From Ruegeria sp. Ofav3-42 (GTDB lineage: Bacteria > Pseudomonadota > Alphaproteobacteria > Rhodobacterales > Rhodobacteraceae), in the NCBI RefSeq assembly GCF_022347725.1, contig NZ_JAKRGB010000005.1:1-64000 (forward strand): DNA of 64,000 nt, in the 5' to 3' direction. Both the position numbers and the translations under genes were made by a program. The notes under the pieces were generated by a model. That model worked only from the letters and a program-made list of their open reading frames with translations, did no database searches and was not told the DNA's origin. Positions 42,404 through 51,422 of the stretch are shown in pieces; the stretch's first letter is position 1; each line of letters starts with the position of its first letter.

Positions 42404-44491
42404 TCAGAAGGTTTTTCGTACGCCGAAACCGAAGTAACGAGGCTCAAGAAGCTCACCTTCGACGCCGCCGATAGTTCGGTTGGTCCTCTTGAGGGTCGGC
42501 CCACGCTCGTCGAACAGGTTGTTGACGTAGCCAAAGACTTCGATGTCGTCACGGGGGCGGTAGCTGAGCCGCAGATCGGCAACGGTGTAGCTGCTGACGG
42601 CCAGCTGTGGGTCGTTGTCGTCGGTCGAGAAATACCCGTCGGTGAAGCGAACCGTACCACCCAGGGTCCAGTCAGGCGCAAAGTCCCAATCGGCCCCCAG
42701 CGTCAGCATATAGCTTGGTGAGTTGCTGAACTCGTTGCCCAGAAAATCAACCGAGGCTGAGGTGAATTCGGTCACTTCGGTGCGCAGCAAACCCAGACCA
42801 CCGGTCAGACGCAACGTATCGATGGGGCGATAATCCAGACCAACCTCAAGACCATAAGACTTGGCTTTTTCCGCGTTAACGGTCATCGCCTGGCCGACAA
42901 GACCGGGAATGGAGACAACAACAAAGCGCTGTGCGTCCGTAAAGTCGCTGTAGAACAGGTTACCGGTCAGGAACAGGCTGTTGTCCAGCAGTTGTGCACG
43001 ACCGAACAGTTCATAGTTCCAGACGGTTTCTTTTTCGAACGGGACATATTCGCCGGAACGGAAGTTCAGGGAAACGCCGCCGGGATTGTAACCCTTGCTG
43101 ATCAAAGCGCCGACAGTAGCTGTGTCGGTGATATCATACGCAAGCGAAAGTCTGGGCAACCAGTCGGAAAAGGTCTCGTTGTAATCCAGTGCATCCCTTG
43201 CAAGGTTAGATGTGCCAGTGCGCTTGATCTTATCTTGTTGGAACCGCAGCCCCCCAGTCAGCGACCACCGCTCAGCGAACCTGTAAGTGATGTCGGTGAA
43301 GATACCCAGGTTGTCTTTGCGGTCGTCAAAGATCGAATCTCCGCGTAACTGCAAGGCTTCATCGGAATCCGTTCTGGCCGCATAGATGCCAACTACACCA
43401 TCGATGGCGGACTTTTCGGATCCGAATGTCAGCCGCAGTTCGTTTGACAGATTGGTTTGATCAATCTGGGCTGAACCGAAATTCGCGGGTTCCGAGACGC
43501 GGTCCACATCAAGATCAGTGTACTGAAGCTGATTAACGATCGCTATGCCGTTTGCGAATTCGTAGCCGATATCGGCGATCGCGGTGTTGGTGCGCTGCCC
43601 CCAGCTGGGGTTGCTTGCCGTGGTGCTGATCGGCTCGTTGAACGGCGAGTCGGCGGCTTCGGTGGTCGGGCGATTGGTATCGGTGTACGAATAGGTGAAT
43701 TTCGCCGTCAGGCCGGGGATATCCGTCGGCGACCAAAGGAATTTCACACGCGCATTCTTGCTTTCAAAATCCTGATTGGTAGCGCCGTGTGCGAAACGCG
43801 GGTTAGTATAGTCGATGAACGTATCCCGCGAGTAGTAATCCAGCGCGATTCTGGCCGCGAACTGCTCGGAAAGCGGCGCTGAGTAAGCCAATGACGCCCG
43901 TTTCCTGTTATCACTGCCGAACTGCAACTGCGCGGCGCCTTCTTTATAGAAGGTCGGATCTTTAGTGTTGACGATAATTGCACCGGCGATGCTGTTTGCA
44001 CCCTGCGACGTTGTCTGCGGGCCGCGGAACACCTCAATCGTTCCCACATCCCAAACCGAGTTGGCACCAAAGACCAGCTCGTTGTAGCTCAGGTAGTGAC
44101 CGTCCAGATTTACAGTCGCGCGGGGAACGGTGCCGCCAAAGAACGCACCAGCCCCGGTGTTTGGACCCTGTGCTTCCTGACCCCGGATAACCGGCGCGCC
44201 GACTGTTGCCGGGTAGATCACGTTCGGCGTGCCTTCGACTGCTTCACGCACATCGGCCACGGAAGGCTTTGCTTCCAGATCTTCGGAAGTTATCACCGAG
44301 ACCGAACTTGCGGTTTCTCGGATGGTCCGATCCACCTTCTCACCAGTGATGATGATATCCTGAAGTTCGAAAACTTCTGTGTCTTCGGTCGGCTCCGAAC
44401 TCTCCTGAGCCTGCGCTGACACGCTTGAGCACGTTGCCAGAGCGGCAATGCTCGCACGACTTAACAGCCGCCCGAATGTGCGCGGTTTCAT
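42404..44491 (-). CDS. TonB-dependent outer-membrane receptor, siderophore type
   Basis: The protein has 695 residues with a signal peptide (MKPRTFGRLLSRASIAALAT, cleaved after AQA). The TonB box region ELQDIIITGEK lies near 45 and the plug domain with APVIRGQEAQG and VEVFRGPQ-like IEVFRGPQTTSQGANSIAG at 100-175. A 22-strand-type barrel ends in the terminal aromatic YFGFGVRKTF. It imports a ferric siderophore or similar ligand across the outer membrane using TonB energy. It is divergent from an IclR regulator and near an NRPS-like gene, so it may take up the matching compound. The 307-base divergent gap 44492-44798 holds the two promoters, but no clear Fur-type box was seen. Confidence 0.9.
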   Translation of the reverse strand: MKPRTFGRLLSRASIAALATCSSVSAQAQESSEPTEDTEVFELQDIIITGEKVDRTIRETASSVSVITSEDLEAKPSVADVREAVEGTPNVIYPATVGAPVIRGQEAQGPNTGAGAFFGGTVPRATVNLDGHYLSYNELVFGANSVWDVGTIEVFRGPQTTSQGANSIAGAIIVNTKDPTFYKEGAAQLQFGSDNRKRASLAYSAPLSEQFAARIALDYYSRDTFIDYTNPRFAHGATNQDFESKNARVKFLWSPTDIPGLTAKFTYSYTDTNRPTTEAADSPFNEPISTTASNPSWGQRTNTAIADIGYEFANGIAIVNQLQYTDLDVDRVSEPANFGSAQIDQTNLSNELRLTFGSEKSAIDGVVGIYAARTDSDEALQLRGDSIFDDRKDNLGIFTDITYRFAERWSLTGGLRFQQDKIKRTGTSNLARDALDYNETFSDWLPRLSLAYDITDTATVGALISKGYNPGGVSLNFRSGEYVPFEKETVWNYELFGRAQLLDNSLFLTGNLFYSDFTDAQRFVVVSIPGLVGQAMTVNAEKAKSYGLEVGLDYRPIDTLRLTGGLGLLRTEVTEFTSASVDFLGNEFSNSPSYMLTLGADWDFAPDWTLGGTVRFTDGYFSTDDNDPQLAVSSYTVADLRLSYRPRDDIEVFGYVNNLFDERGPTLKRTNRTIGGVEGELLEPRYFGFGVRKTF

Positions 44492-44798
44492 TCTTCTGTC
44501 CCTTTATTTTTGGACTGTCCGGCTGGTTGAGACTTGCTGCAGTCGATGAATTGTTTGGCCGGTTTCTGCATGGCTGTCCGCGTCGGAATCTGGCGCGGAC
44601 TGGCGAGTCGAACTACCACCAGAGCCTTCCACATGGCAGAATGTATTCCGCATTGCAATAAGAATCCAAAGTGATACACAGCCCCAAGATTGTGCCAAAT
44701 AGACGCAATCAACTCCATGTGGATCGGACGGGGATTCTTGACGCATCTGTTTTGCCGACCCAACGTGCAAGTCACCCGAACAAAGGACCCAGCAAGGA

Positions 44799-45623
44799 AT
44801 GACGAACCGGAAATTTGGTCGCACTCAGGACAAAACATCGGAGTCCGGACCCTCGCGAAAAGGCACGATCCAATCGGTGTCGATCGCGGCGAGATTTCTT
44901 TCCATACTGGCAAACTCCGAAGGTCCGCTGGCGCTTGGTGAAATAGCGCGGCGCGCTGAAACGGGCAGTTCGACCGCTCATAGATATCTGAGTTCGCTGC
45001 AACAGGAAGGTCTCGCGACGCAGGAGGCCGGAACAGGTCACTATGACCTTGGACCAGCGGCACTTGGCATCGGCCTTGCCGCGCTACAACGTCTGGACCC
45101 GATTGAGGTCGCGGCGCGGCAAATGAAAGAGCTTGCAGGCCGCGTTGCCGCCAGCGCAGGAGTGGTCGTTTGGACAGAACGCGGCCCTACCGTAGTTCGG
45201 TGGTATCGCGGCGCGTACTTTTCGATCAGTTCGCTAAGCCTGGGGGATGTGCTGCCCATCGACAACTCGGCCTGTGGTCTGGCGTTTCAGGCATTCCTCC
45301 CGCCCGCAATGGTTAAGGTCGCGCGTCGCAATCAACCATCCAGAACGCGGGGCAAGCCGCCGCGCCGCGAGGTGCTTCAGGACATACGATCATCGGGTCT
45401 GGCGGAATTGAGCAGCCACCTGATAACCGAAGTGACCGGGCAGGCCGTGCCGGTTTTCGATGCGCAAAATGAGATCGTTTGTGCGATGACCATCGTTGCC
45501 GACTTGGGCAGCACAATTGGCCCCAGCGCGGACGGCGCTTTGGCAGAGGCCGGGTATGCGGTCGCTAAAGCAACCGGAACGACCAGATGGGCCGAATTTT
45601 CCCAGCGCCCCGACATTGCTTGA
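44799..45623 (+). CDS. IclR family transcriptional regulator
   Basis: The protein has 274 residues. The N-terminal winged HTH is at 24-85 (SVSIAARFLSIL, then LALGEIARRAETGSSTAHRY). The effector-binding IclR domain follows (DLGPAALGIGLAALQRLDPI, ending GSTIGPSADGALAEAG). It probably regulates the divergent TonB receptor gene and/or the NRPS-like gene downstream; the ligand is unknown. IclR regulation of siderophore genes is unusual, so the receptor may serve another substrate. Confidence 0.88.
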   Translation: MTNRKFGRTQDKTSESGPSRKGTIQSVSIAARFLSILANSEGPLALGEIARRAETGSSTAHRYLSSLQQEGLATQEAGTGHYDLGPAALGIGLAALQRLDPIEVAARQMKELAGRVAASAGVVVWTERGPTVVRWYRGAYFSISSLSLGDVLPIDNSACGLAFQAFLPPAMVKVARRNQPSRTRGKPPRREVLQDIRSSGLAELSSHLITEVTGQAVPVFDAQNEIVCAMTIVADLGSTIGPSADGALAEAGYAVAKATGTTRWAEFSQRPDIA

Positions 45624-45968
45624 CAACCAATTGCGCGCGTTTTTAAGTTCCGCTCAATCTGCCAGACCCAGCTGATTCACGGCAAGGCCGAATCTCTGGC
45701 AGGCATGGCCCGCGGGCCATGTTGTCCGGTCGCTTCACGCGGCGCATCTATGGATCAGCAAAGTATGCTCTTATTCAGTGGATTTCCCGGTCCAATGTTT
45801 GCGGCCGAGACCCTCCCGCGTAGCGGGAAGAACAGCCCCCACCAAATGCATAGGTTGGCGACCCAAGGCCGCACCCAACAATCCGTACATCTATCAGACC
45901 CCTGCGTCGCTCATTTGCCTTCGTCCGGCGCGTTTGACCATTTTCGTACTTAATCAACGAGACCCCCC
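45624..45968. other. 345-base gap before the NRPS-like gene, with a 16-base palindrome
   Basis: No gene is supported. A perfect palindrome ATGGCCCGCGGGCCAT occupies 45705-45720, and a short hairpin TCCCGC-GTA-GCGGGA lies at 45814-45828. The gap presumably contains the promoter of the NRPS-like gene; either symmetry could be an operator or a terminator for the IclR gene. No T-run follows them. Confidence 0.4.
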
Positions 45969-48845
45969 ATGCCACATGAATCTCAGGATCTGCTCAACCG
46001 AGTAGAACACCATCAGCTTGATGCCTCAGCGGCGTTAAAGGAACCAACCGCCCACCAAGAGCATATCTGGCTGCGCCAACAGCAATGCCCGGAGGAAACT
46101 CTGGTTCAGGTCGCGGCCGTTGAATTGCCGGAAACCGTCGATACTCAACGTTTGTTAGGCGCGCTCCGGAATCTGGCGGATCTGCTGCCTGAAGCCGGGT
46201 TTGGCTATCTTTTTGACGACAGTGGGCAGCTTGTGAAATCACCGCTTGGCCAGATACCGATCGCTTGCGACCACGTCGGAGACGCGAATGCGCTGTCCGA
46301 CACCCTGTTGCGCGCGCAATCTGCGGAATGGGACCTGAGCCAGCAACCTCCGGTCGCAGCGCGATTGCTGCTGGGTGCCGATCTCCGTGTACTGGCAATT
46401 CTGCGGCACCGGGTATCCGAAGATGCGTTGCCGTTTTCAGTGCTCTTCGACGCTATCTCGGCGATTTACGACGACCGGGACTTTGTGGCCGCTGCAGCGG
46501 CCCTTAATGCGCCTGTCTCCGTCGGCACGATTGACGAAAGTGACGCAGAGTCGCCGCTGGACTGGCTGCGTCTGCAATCCGACATGCGGATTACCGGGGT
46601 TTCATCAACGGCAACTGAACCGCGTCTAAGCGATGTCTGGCGCGGTGCGTTGGCGCATCATCATCAAATATCGCTGCCGATTTCCTCGGCGCCGCTGATG
46701 ATCGGGAACCATCAAGATGAAACTGCGCAATTGGCCCGGATCACGAACATCCTGCTGCGCATGCTGTGTCAAATGAGTGACAAACAGGATGTGACAATCG
46801 ACTATCTGACCCAAGGTGCCGCTGCATTCGATCTTGGTCACGCCGCCGCGTCCTCGCCGCGGTTACCCCTGAATTGGCGCAGCGCTATTGATGATGATGA
46901 AAGCCTCCGCATTGGCATGGCATCTCCGGACATGGCCACAACCGAAGCTGCAACAGCGGCCCCGATTGCGATCGCAACGCGGCCCAAACAGCCAGCCGGC
47001 ATGGTCTTGGGCGGAGATCATTGTAAACCCTTACTCTTGCCGACGACCGCGCTGTTGCCTGACTTGACGTTGGGCGTGCGATTGGATGACGTGCAGAGGC
47101 TGACCATCGAACTTATCACCGGCCGCACGATCTCGGACAGTGCTGGCACCATTATTCTTGAGCGCCTGGTCGCTATTCTTCAGGGGCGGCAGCCGATCCC
47201 CGAAGTTGGGACAAGTTCAGCGCAGCTCGATAGACCCAAGTCGGCCTCCTCCGACGAGGTTGCACAAACCATCCTGGCAGAGTTCCGTGATGCTCTGGCC
47301 AGCCCGGATATGAGTGAGGATGACGACTTTTTTGACCACGGCGGTCACTCACTTGTCGCGACCCGGGTCATTGGCCGCTTGCTGAGCCAGCACGGGCTGG
47401 AAATCCGGTTCGCCGATCTGTTCAGCCATGCCTCGGCCAGACGGTTGGCCGAAAGGGCGCATCGAGTAGAGGCCGAACCGATGGTCGAGCCCCGGTTCAG
47501 GGAAGATGACAAGGATCAGGGGCCGTTTCCGCTTTCTCTTGCACAGCAATCGCTGTGGCGCGCTTACGCTGCTTTTGGCAAGGGCGCGATCTTCAACATT
47601 CCATTCGCATTGCGGTTTCTGGACCGCGTGGATGAACAGGTAATTCACCAGGCCTTCCGCGATCTGATGGAACGGCATCCAATCCTGCGCGCGCTTCATT
47701 CTGATGAAAACGGAGAGCCGGTACATCAAGTAGTTCCTGTCGATCAGTTGGACGATTATCGTTGGTTCTGGTCCAGCGAGGACAGCCGCGAAACGGACCG
47801 CCATGCCGAGGCTCATTATGTCTTTGACCTCGGTCGCGAACTACCGTTGCGGCTGCGGTTCGTGACGGATCCTGACAGCGATGAACAAATACTGTCGATG
47901 TTGTTTCACCACGTCGTGCTGGATGAATGGTCGGTCAACCTGTTGATGGATGAACTGGCCATCGCATATCGCTGCCGTGCCGAAGGGCGGGCACCAGAGT
48001 GGTCTACAGAGCCAGTGCCCTTCCACCGATTCACACAAATTCAGAATGATGCGGGACTTAATGAAGAACATGTGTCTTATTGGTCAGACAGACTTACAGG
48101 GGCGCCACGCGCTATACCGTTGTTCCCGCAAGATATCGACGAAGACGCCCCACGGTCCCCGAAAGGTGGGTGGGTTGAACTGGTGTTGGACCCCGACGTT
48201 GCCGAAGGGTTGTATTCCCTGGCCAAAGAACAAGAAGCATCGCTTTTCAATGTTGTCTACGCCGCCGTTGCCACGAGCTTGAGCCACCTGAGTGGACAAC
48301 AAGACCTGGTCATCGGAACGTCGGCATCGGGGCGCAATCGGGCCGAGTTTTTTGACACAGTCGGTTACTTTACAACCGTCGTTGCTCACCGGGTCCAGAT
48401 CGCCGCAGATACAAGCGCGGCATCGCTGATCCAGACCGTTCGGGATGAAGTCGCCGAGTCGCTGCCGCATAGCGAAATCCCACTGGATCTGGTTGGTCGT
48501 CGACTGACCGGTGGCGAAGCACCAGCGATGGAAACGATGTTCGAAGCGTTCATTCAAATTCACGCACAGAACAAACTGAATGGAAGACTTAAAGGCGCGC
48601 AGGGCCAGGATATCGCGTTCCGGCAAATCGACCCGGACAAATCCGAAACTCTGCTGGGCCTTCAGTTCGAAGTGCTTGAGGAAACGGTGGGCGACAAACG
48701 TGGCATCCGGGTCATGATGAGTTATCGCGCAGACCGATACGGGCCGGAACGGGTTGAACAAATTCGCGCTAAACTCAGCGATGTTTTCACCTGTTTCGCC
48801 GATCCGGACATGGCTGCCCGCGCTTTATCAGAGCTCGCCAACTAA
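45969..48845 (+). CDS. NRPS fragment: degenerate C - carrier - condensation, no adenylation domain
   Basis: The protein has 958 residues. Residues about 25-410 have condensation-domain length and spacing, but where HHxxxD is expected they read RHRVSEDAL, so this half is probably inactive. A peptidyl-carrier domain is at about 425-505, with the phosphopantetheine serine in FFDHGGHSLVATRV. Residues about 515-950 are a condensation domain with an intact HHVVLDEW motif. There is no adenylation or thioesterase domain, so the carrier must be loaded by another protein. Possible roles are amide or ester formation in a siderophore or other peptide. It sits beside a TonB receptor, inside a region bounded by IS6 remnants. 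Confidence 0.85.
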   Translation: MPHESQDLLNRVEHHQLDASAALKEPTAHQEHIWLRQQQCPEETLVQVAAVELPETVDTQRLLGALRNLADLLPEAGFGYLFDDSGQLVKSPLGQIPIACDHVGDANALSDTLLRAQSAEWDLSQQPPVAARLLLGADLRVLAILRHRVSEDALPFSVLFDAISAIYDDRDFVAAAAALNAPVSVGTIDESDAESPLDWLRLQSDMRITGVSSTATEPRLSDVWRGALAHHHQISLPISSAPLMIGNHQDETAQLARITNILLRMLCQMSDKQDVTIDYLTQGAAAFDLGHAAASSPRLPLNWRSAIDDDESLRIGMASPDMATTEAATAAPIAIATRPKQPAGMVLGGDHCKPLLLPTTALLPDLTLGVRLDDVQRLTIELITGRTISDSAGTIILERLVAILQGRQPIPEVGTSSAQLDRPKSASSDEVAQTILAEFRDALASPDMSEDDDFFDHGGHSLVATRVIGRLLSQHGLEIRFADLFSHASARRLAERAHRVEAEPMVEPRFREDDKDQGPFPLSLAQQSLWRAYAAFGKGAIFNIPFALRFLDRVDEQVIHQAFRDLMERHPILRALHSDENGEPVHQVVPVDQLDDYRWFWSSEDSRETDRHAEAHYVFDLGRELPLRLRFVTDPDSDEQILSMLFHHVVLDEWSVNLLMDELAIAYRCRAEGRAPEWSTEPVPFHRFTQIQNDAGLNEEHVSYWSDRLTGAPRAIPLFPQDIDEDAPRSPKGGWVELVLDPDVAEGLYSLAKEQEASLFNVVYAAVATSLSHLSGQQDLVIGTSASGRNRAEFFDTVGYFTTVVAHRVQIAADTSAASLIQTVRDEVAESLPHSEIPLDLVGRRLTGGEAPAMETMFEAFIQIHAQNKLNGRLKGAQGQDIAFRQIDPDKSETLLGLQFEVLEETVGDKRGIRVMMSYRADRYGPERVEQIRAKLSDVFTCFADPDMAARALSELAN

Positions 48846-48875
48846 ACTGGAACATCAACGAAGTAGTGCCTAGCT

Positions 48876-49682
48876 GGACATTGCCGGCTTGTCTGCGCGC
48901 CTGAAAACGGGCTGATCTGCGTCCGCCAAGCGGTCACTTCGAGGGCGTAACCGTTCCAGAGGCCAAAAGCATCGGTTCTGGCGTGACGGAATGAGACGGC
49001 GGAGAGATGATGACGGCGGGGGCGAAAGACGGTGTTGATCTGATCGTGAGCCGTAAGGAACCTTTGTGCTTGGTTGGGCGGTTTGAAGCGCCCATCATCT
49101 TCTCACGCTTTCGAGTGGGTCTGTGTGATCCTTTAATCCGACTGTTTACCCCTTTATGTGCTCGGCGTTCCGCGCCGGGCGCAAGATTGCGGATCGGCTT
49201 GATATAGCTGCGCAACTTGTCCGCGATCATGACACGGGGTGCGCCGAATTGGGAAATCAACCGCTTAAGAAAACGTCGGGCTGTCTTGGCATTCCGCCGT
49301 GGTTGGGCGAGAATATCAAGGGCATCTCCGTTCGCATCCACCGCCTGCCAGAACCAGCATTTCCGACCGTTGATCGGGATGACCACTTCATCCAAATGCC
49401 ATTTATCGGCCACCCTTGGCCGGTCTCGCGTGATGCAATTTGCGAATTGGCGGCCAAAGCGGTTGACCCATTGTCGGATAGCTTCACGGCTTGCCGAAAC
49501 TCCGCGCTCACCTGGCAGATATCCAACATCGGCGGTGCTGAGCGCAAAGCGGTGGTATACCCAAGCGGCATAAACAATGATCTCACGCGGAAAACGAAAG
49601 CACTTCAAGCGCGGCGTCTTGTACGGTATCTTCACGCGTGACGCGAAACCAGTTAAGGGCGCGCAAACAAGTTGGCGATGCC
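48876..49682 (-). mobile_element. IS6-family element (right copy), defective
   Basis: The 807-base element has imperfect terminal repeats: GGACATTGCCGGCTTGTCTG from 48876, and GCGCAAACAAGTTGGCGATGCC at 49661-49682 (reverse complement GGCATCGCCAACTTGTTTGC). Size and ends fit IS6. The flanks (CCTAGCT left, GTTTGAAT right) show no target duplication, indicating later rearrangement. Its right end abuts the phnA remnant. Confidence 0.75.
48934..49635 (-). pseudogene. IS6-family transposase, frameshifted and with lost catalytic Glu
   Basis: The N-terminus and DDE core are readable: KWHLDEVVIPING (first Asp) and VMIADKLRSYIK (second Asp). Where the third acidic residue is expected, the sequence reads RIKGSHRPTRKRE, with Lys (AAA) instead of Glu; the left copy keeps GAA. 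After MM one base is missing relative to the left copy (ATGATG-GGCGC against ATGATGAGGCGC), so the last about 60 codons are out of frame. Two independent lesions make it inactive. Confidence 0.85.
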
Positions 49683-49683
49683 G

Positions 49684-49923
49684 TTTGAATTGCCCGGCGA
49701 TCGGATCGGAGTTATTGTTATGGTTTCAGGCGAAAACACCTGTATCGGCACCTCCGAAGATCGGCACGATCTGGCTGCGCTGGATGAACCTCTGCGTAGC
49801 CATGGTGGCGAGACCGAGCAGGAAGTTCCCTTTATCGTTAACCGCGTGATCGATTTGCCATCGCAACCAAAGCTGCGCAATTTCGATGCATTCTACTACG
49901 GGACCACAGCGGCGGCCCTTTGA
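49684..49923 (+). pseudogene. phnA: C-terminal stump of phosphonoacetate hydrolase (phnA), cut by IS6
   Basis: The frame runs from the IS6 end to a TGA at 49921 and encodes about 79 residues (LPGDRIGVIVMVSGENTCIG, then [20 protein letters not shown] and LRNFDAF). This matches my recollection of the C-terminus of PhnA, the zinc hydrolase that turns phosphonoacetate into acetate and phosphate. The N-terminal four-fifths, including the metal site, is absent. Position directly before phnY supports the identity. It is non-functional unless another copy exists elsewhere. Confidence 0.75.
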
Positions 49924-49937
49924 AAATGGACGGTACA

Positions 49938-51386
49938 ATGAACACATCCGATATCCGCAACGAAGGCATGCGCATTGGTGGAGAGATCGTCTTTACCGAA
50001 GCCACCGTTCCGGTGCATTACCCCTATACAAACGAAGTCGTCGGCACAGTGCCTGCCGGCACCGCCGAACACGCGCGTAAAGCCTTTGAGATTGCAGCGA
50101 GTTATTCCTCCAAACTAACCCGCTTTGAGCGCAGCCAAATCCTGCAACGCGCCGGTGAACTGATCGGCGAAAAACGTGAGTATCTTGCGAAGTGGCTGAC
50201 GCTGGAACTGGGCATTTGCCGCCAGCATTCGATTTATGAAACCAAGCGCGCGCAGGACGTGTTCCAATTTGCCGCCGCAGAAGCGTTGAAGGATGACGGT
50301 GAGATTTTCTCGTGCGATCTGACACATAATGGCAAAGAGCGTAAGATTTTCACCAAACGCGAGCCAGTCAAAGCGATCAGCGCGATCACACCGTTCAACC
50401 ATCCCTTAAATATGGTCAGTCACAAGATTGCGCCGTCGATTGCGACCAACAATTGCATGGTGTGCAAGCCCACTGAGCTGACCCCGCTCACGGCGCTGAC
50501 GCTGGCCGACATCCTGTACGAGGCAGGGCTGCCGCCCGAGATGTTTCAGGTCGTCACCGGTTGGCCGCAGGACATTGGCGATGAGATGATCACCAATGAA
50601 AACATCGACATCATTACCTTCACCGGCGGGGTTCCGGTGGGCAAGATGATCGCGTCCAAAGCAGGCTACAAACGGCAAGCTTTGGAGTTAGGCGGGAATG
50701 ATCCTCTGATCGTTCTCAACGACCTGAGCGACGATGATCTTGAGCAGGCCGCCGCCATAGCCGTGGCAGGTGCCACCGGAAATTCAGGACAACGATGTAC
50801 TGCGATCAAGCGCATTCTGGTGCAGGAAAGCGTTGCCGAGAAGTTTGTGCCGCTGGTTCTGGAAAAAGCGAAAGCGATCCGGTTCGGAGACCCTCAGGAT
50901 CCGGAAACGCAGCTGGGGTGCGTTATCCACGAGCAAGCTGCAGAATTATTCGAAAAGCGCGTGTTCATGGCTGCTGAAATGGGCGCAGAGATCCTTTACC
51001 ATCCTGGCCGGAAAGGCGCATTATTGCCTCCGATTGTGATCGACAAAGTGCCCCATGACAGCGAACTGGTCATGGAAGAGACTTTTGGCCCTATCGTGCC
51101 CATCGTCCGTGTTCCGGATGACGATACACGAGTTATGGAAATCTCGAACGGAACAGCGTTTGGTTTGTCTGCGGGCGTGTGCACCAACGACCTCAACCGT
51201 GCGATAGCTTACATCAACGGCCTGAACGTGGGCACTTGCAATATCTGGGAGCAACCGGGCTATCGGATCGAAATGTCCCCCTTTGGCGGCATCAAGGACA
51301 GCGGCAATGGCGTCAAGGAAGGTGTCATCGAAGCGATGAAGTTCTTCACCAACGTCAAAACTTACTCGCTGCCCTGGCCGGGATAA
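49938..51386 (+). CDS. phnY: Phosphonoacetaldehyde dehydrogenase
   Basis: The protein has 482 residues from ATG 49938, which has a GGACGG site; in-frame starts at 49926 or a TTG at 49920 are possible. It is an aldehyde dehydrogenase superfamily enzyme: [14 protein letters not shown] (near 145), [16 protein letters not shown] (near 220), [10 protein letters not shown] (catalytic Glu region, near 245) and [12 protein letters not shown] (catalytic Cys near 285). The preceding phnA remnant points to the 2-aminoethylphosphonate route, in which PhnY oxidises phosphonoacetaldehyde to phosphonoacetate. With phnA destroyed, the pathway would stop at phosphonoacetate here. Confidence 0.82.
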   Translation: MNTSDIRNEGMRIGGEIVFTEATVPVHYPYTNEVVGTVPAGTAEHARKAFEIAASYSSKLTRFERSQILQRAGELIGEKREYLAKWLTLELGICRQHSIYETKRAQDVFQFAAAEALKDDGEIFSCDLTHNGKERKIFTKREPVKAISAITPFNHPLNMVSHKIAPSIATNNCMVCKPTELTPLTALTLADILYEAGLPPEMFQVVTGWPQDIGDEMITNENIDIITFTGGVPVGKMIASKAGYKRQALELGGNDPLIVLNDLSDDDLEQAAAIAVAGATGNSGQRCTAIKRILVQESVAEKFVPLVLEKAKAIRFGDPQDPETQLGCVIHEQAAELFEKRVFMAAEMGAEILYHPGRKGALLPPIVIDKVPHDSELVMEETFGPIVPIVRVPDDDTRVMEISNGTAFGLSAGVCTNDLNRAIAYINGLNVGTCNIWEQPGYRIEMSPFGGIKDSGNGVKEGVIEAMKFFTNVKTYSLPWPG

Positions 51387-51403
51387 CTCCTTTTGGCGGT
51401 AGA

Positions 51404-51422
51404 GTGCAGGTCACCCCTGCAC
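51404..51422. terminator. Hairpin between convergent phnY and FAH genes
   Basis: GTGCAGG (51404-51410) and CCTGCAC (51416-51422) form a 7-bp stem with a TCACC loop that contains the stop codon of the minus-strand gene. It sits between convergent genes and may act as a bidirectional terminator, although no T-run is present. Confidence 0.35.

Noticed and set aside
44492..44798. Iron-responsive (Fur, RirA or Irr) box upstream of the TonB receptor
   Set aside because: AT-rich stretches such as GCATTGCAATAAGAAT are suggestive, but none matches a known iron-box closely enough.
41663..49682. A functional IS6 composite transposon
   Set aside because: Both transposases are broken, the copies are inverted, the left copy is a chimera and neither has target duplications.
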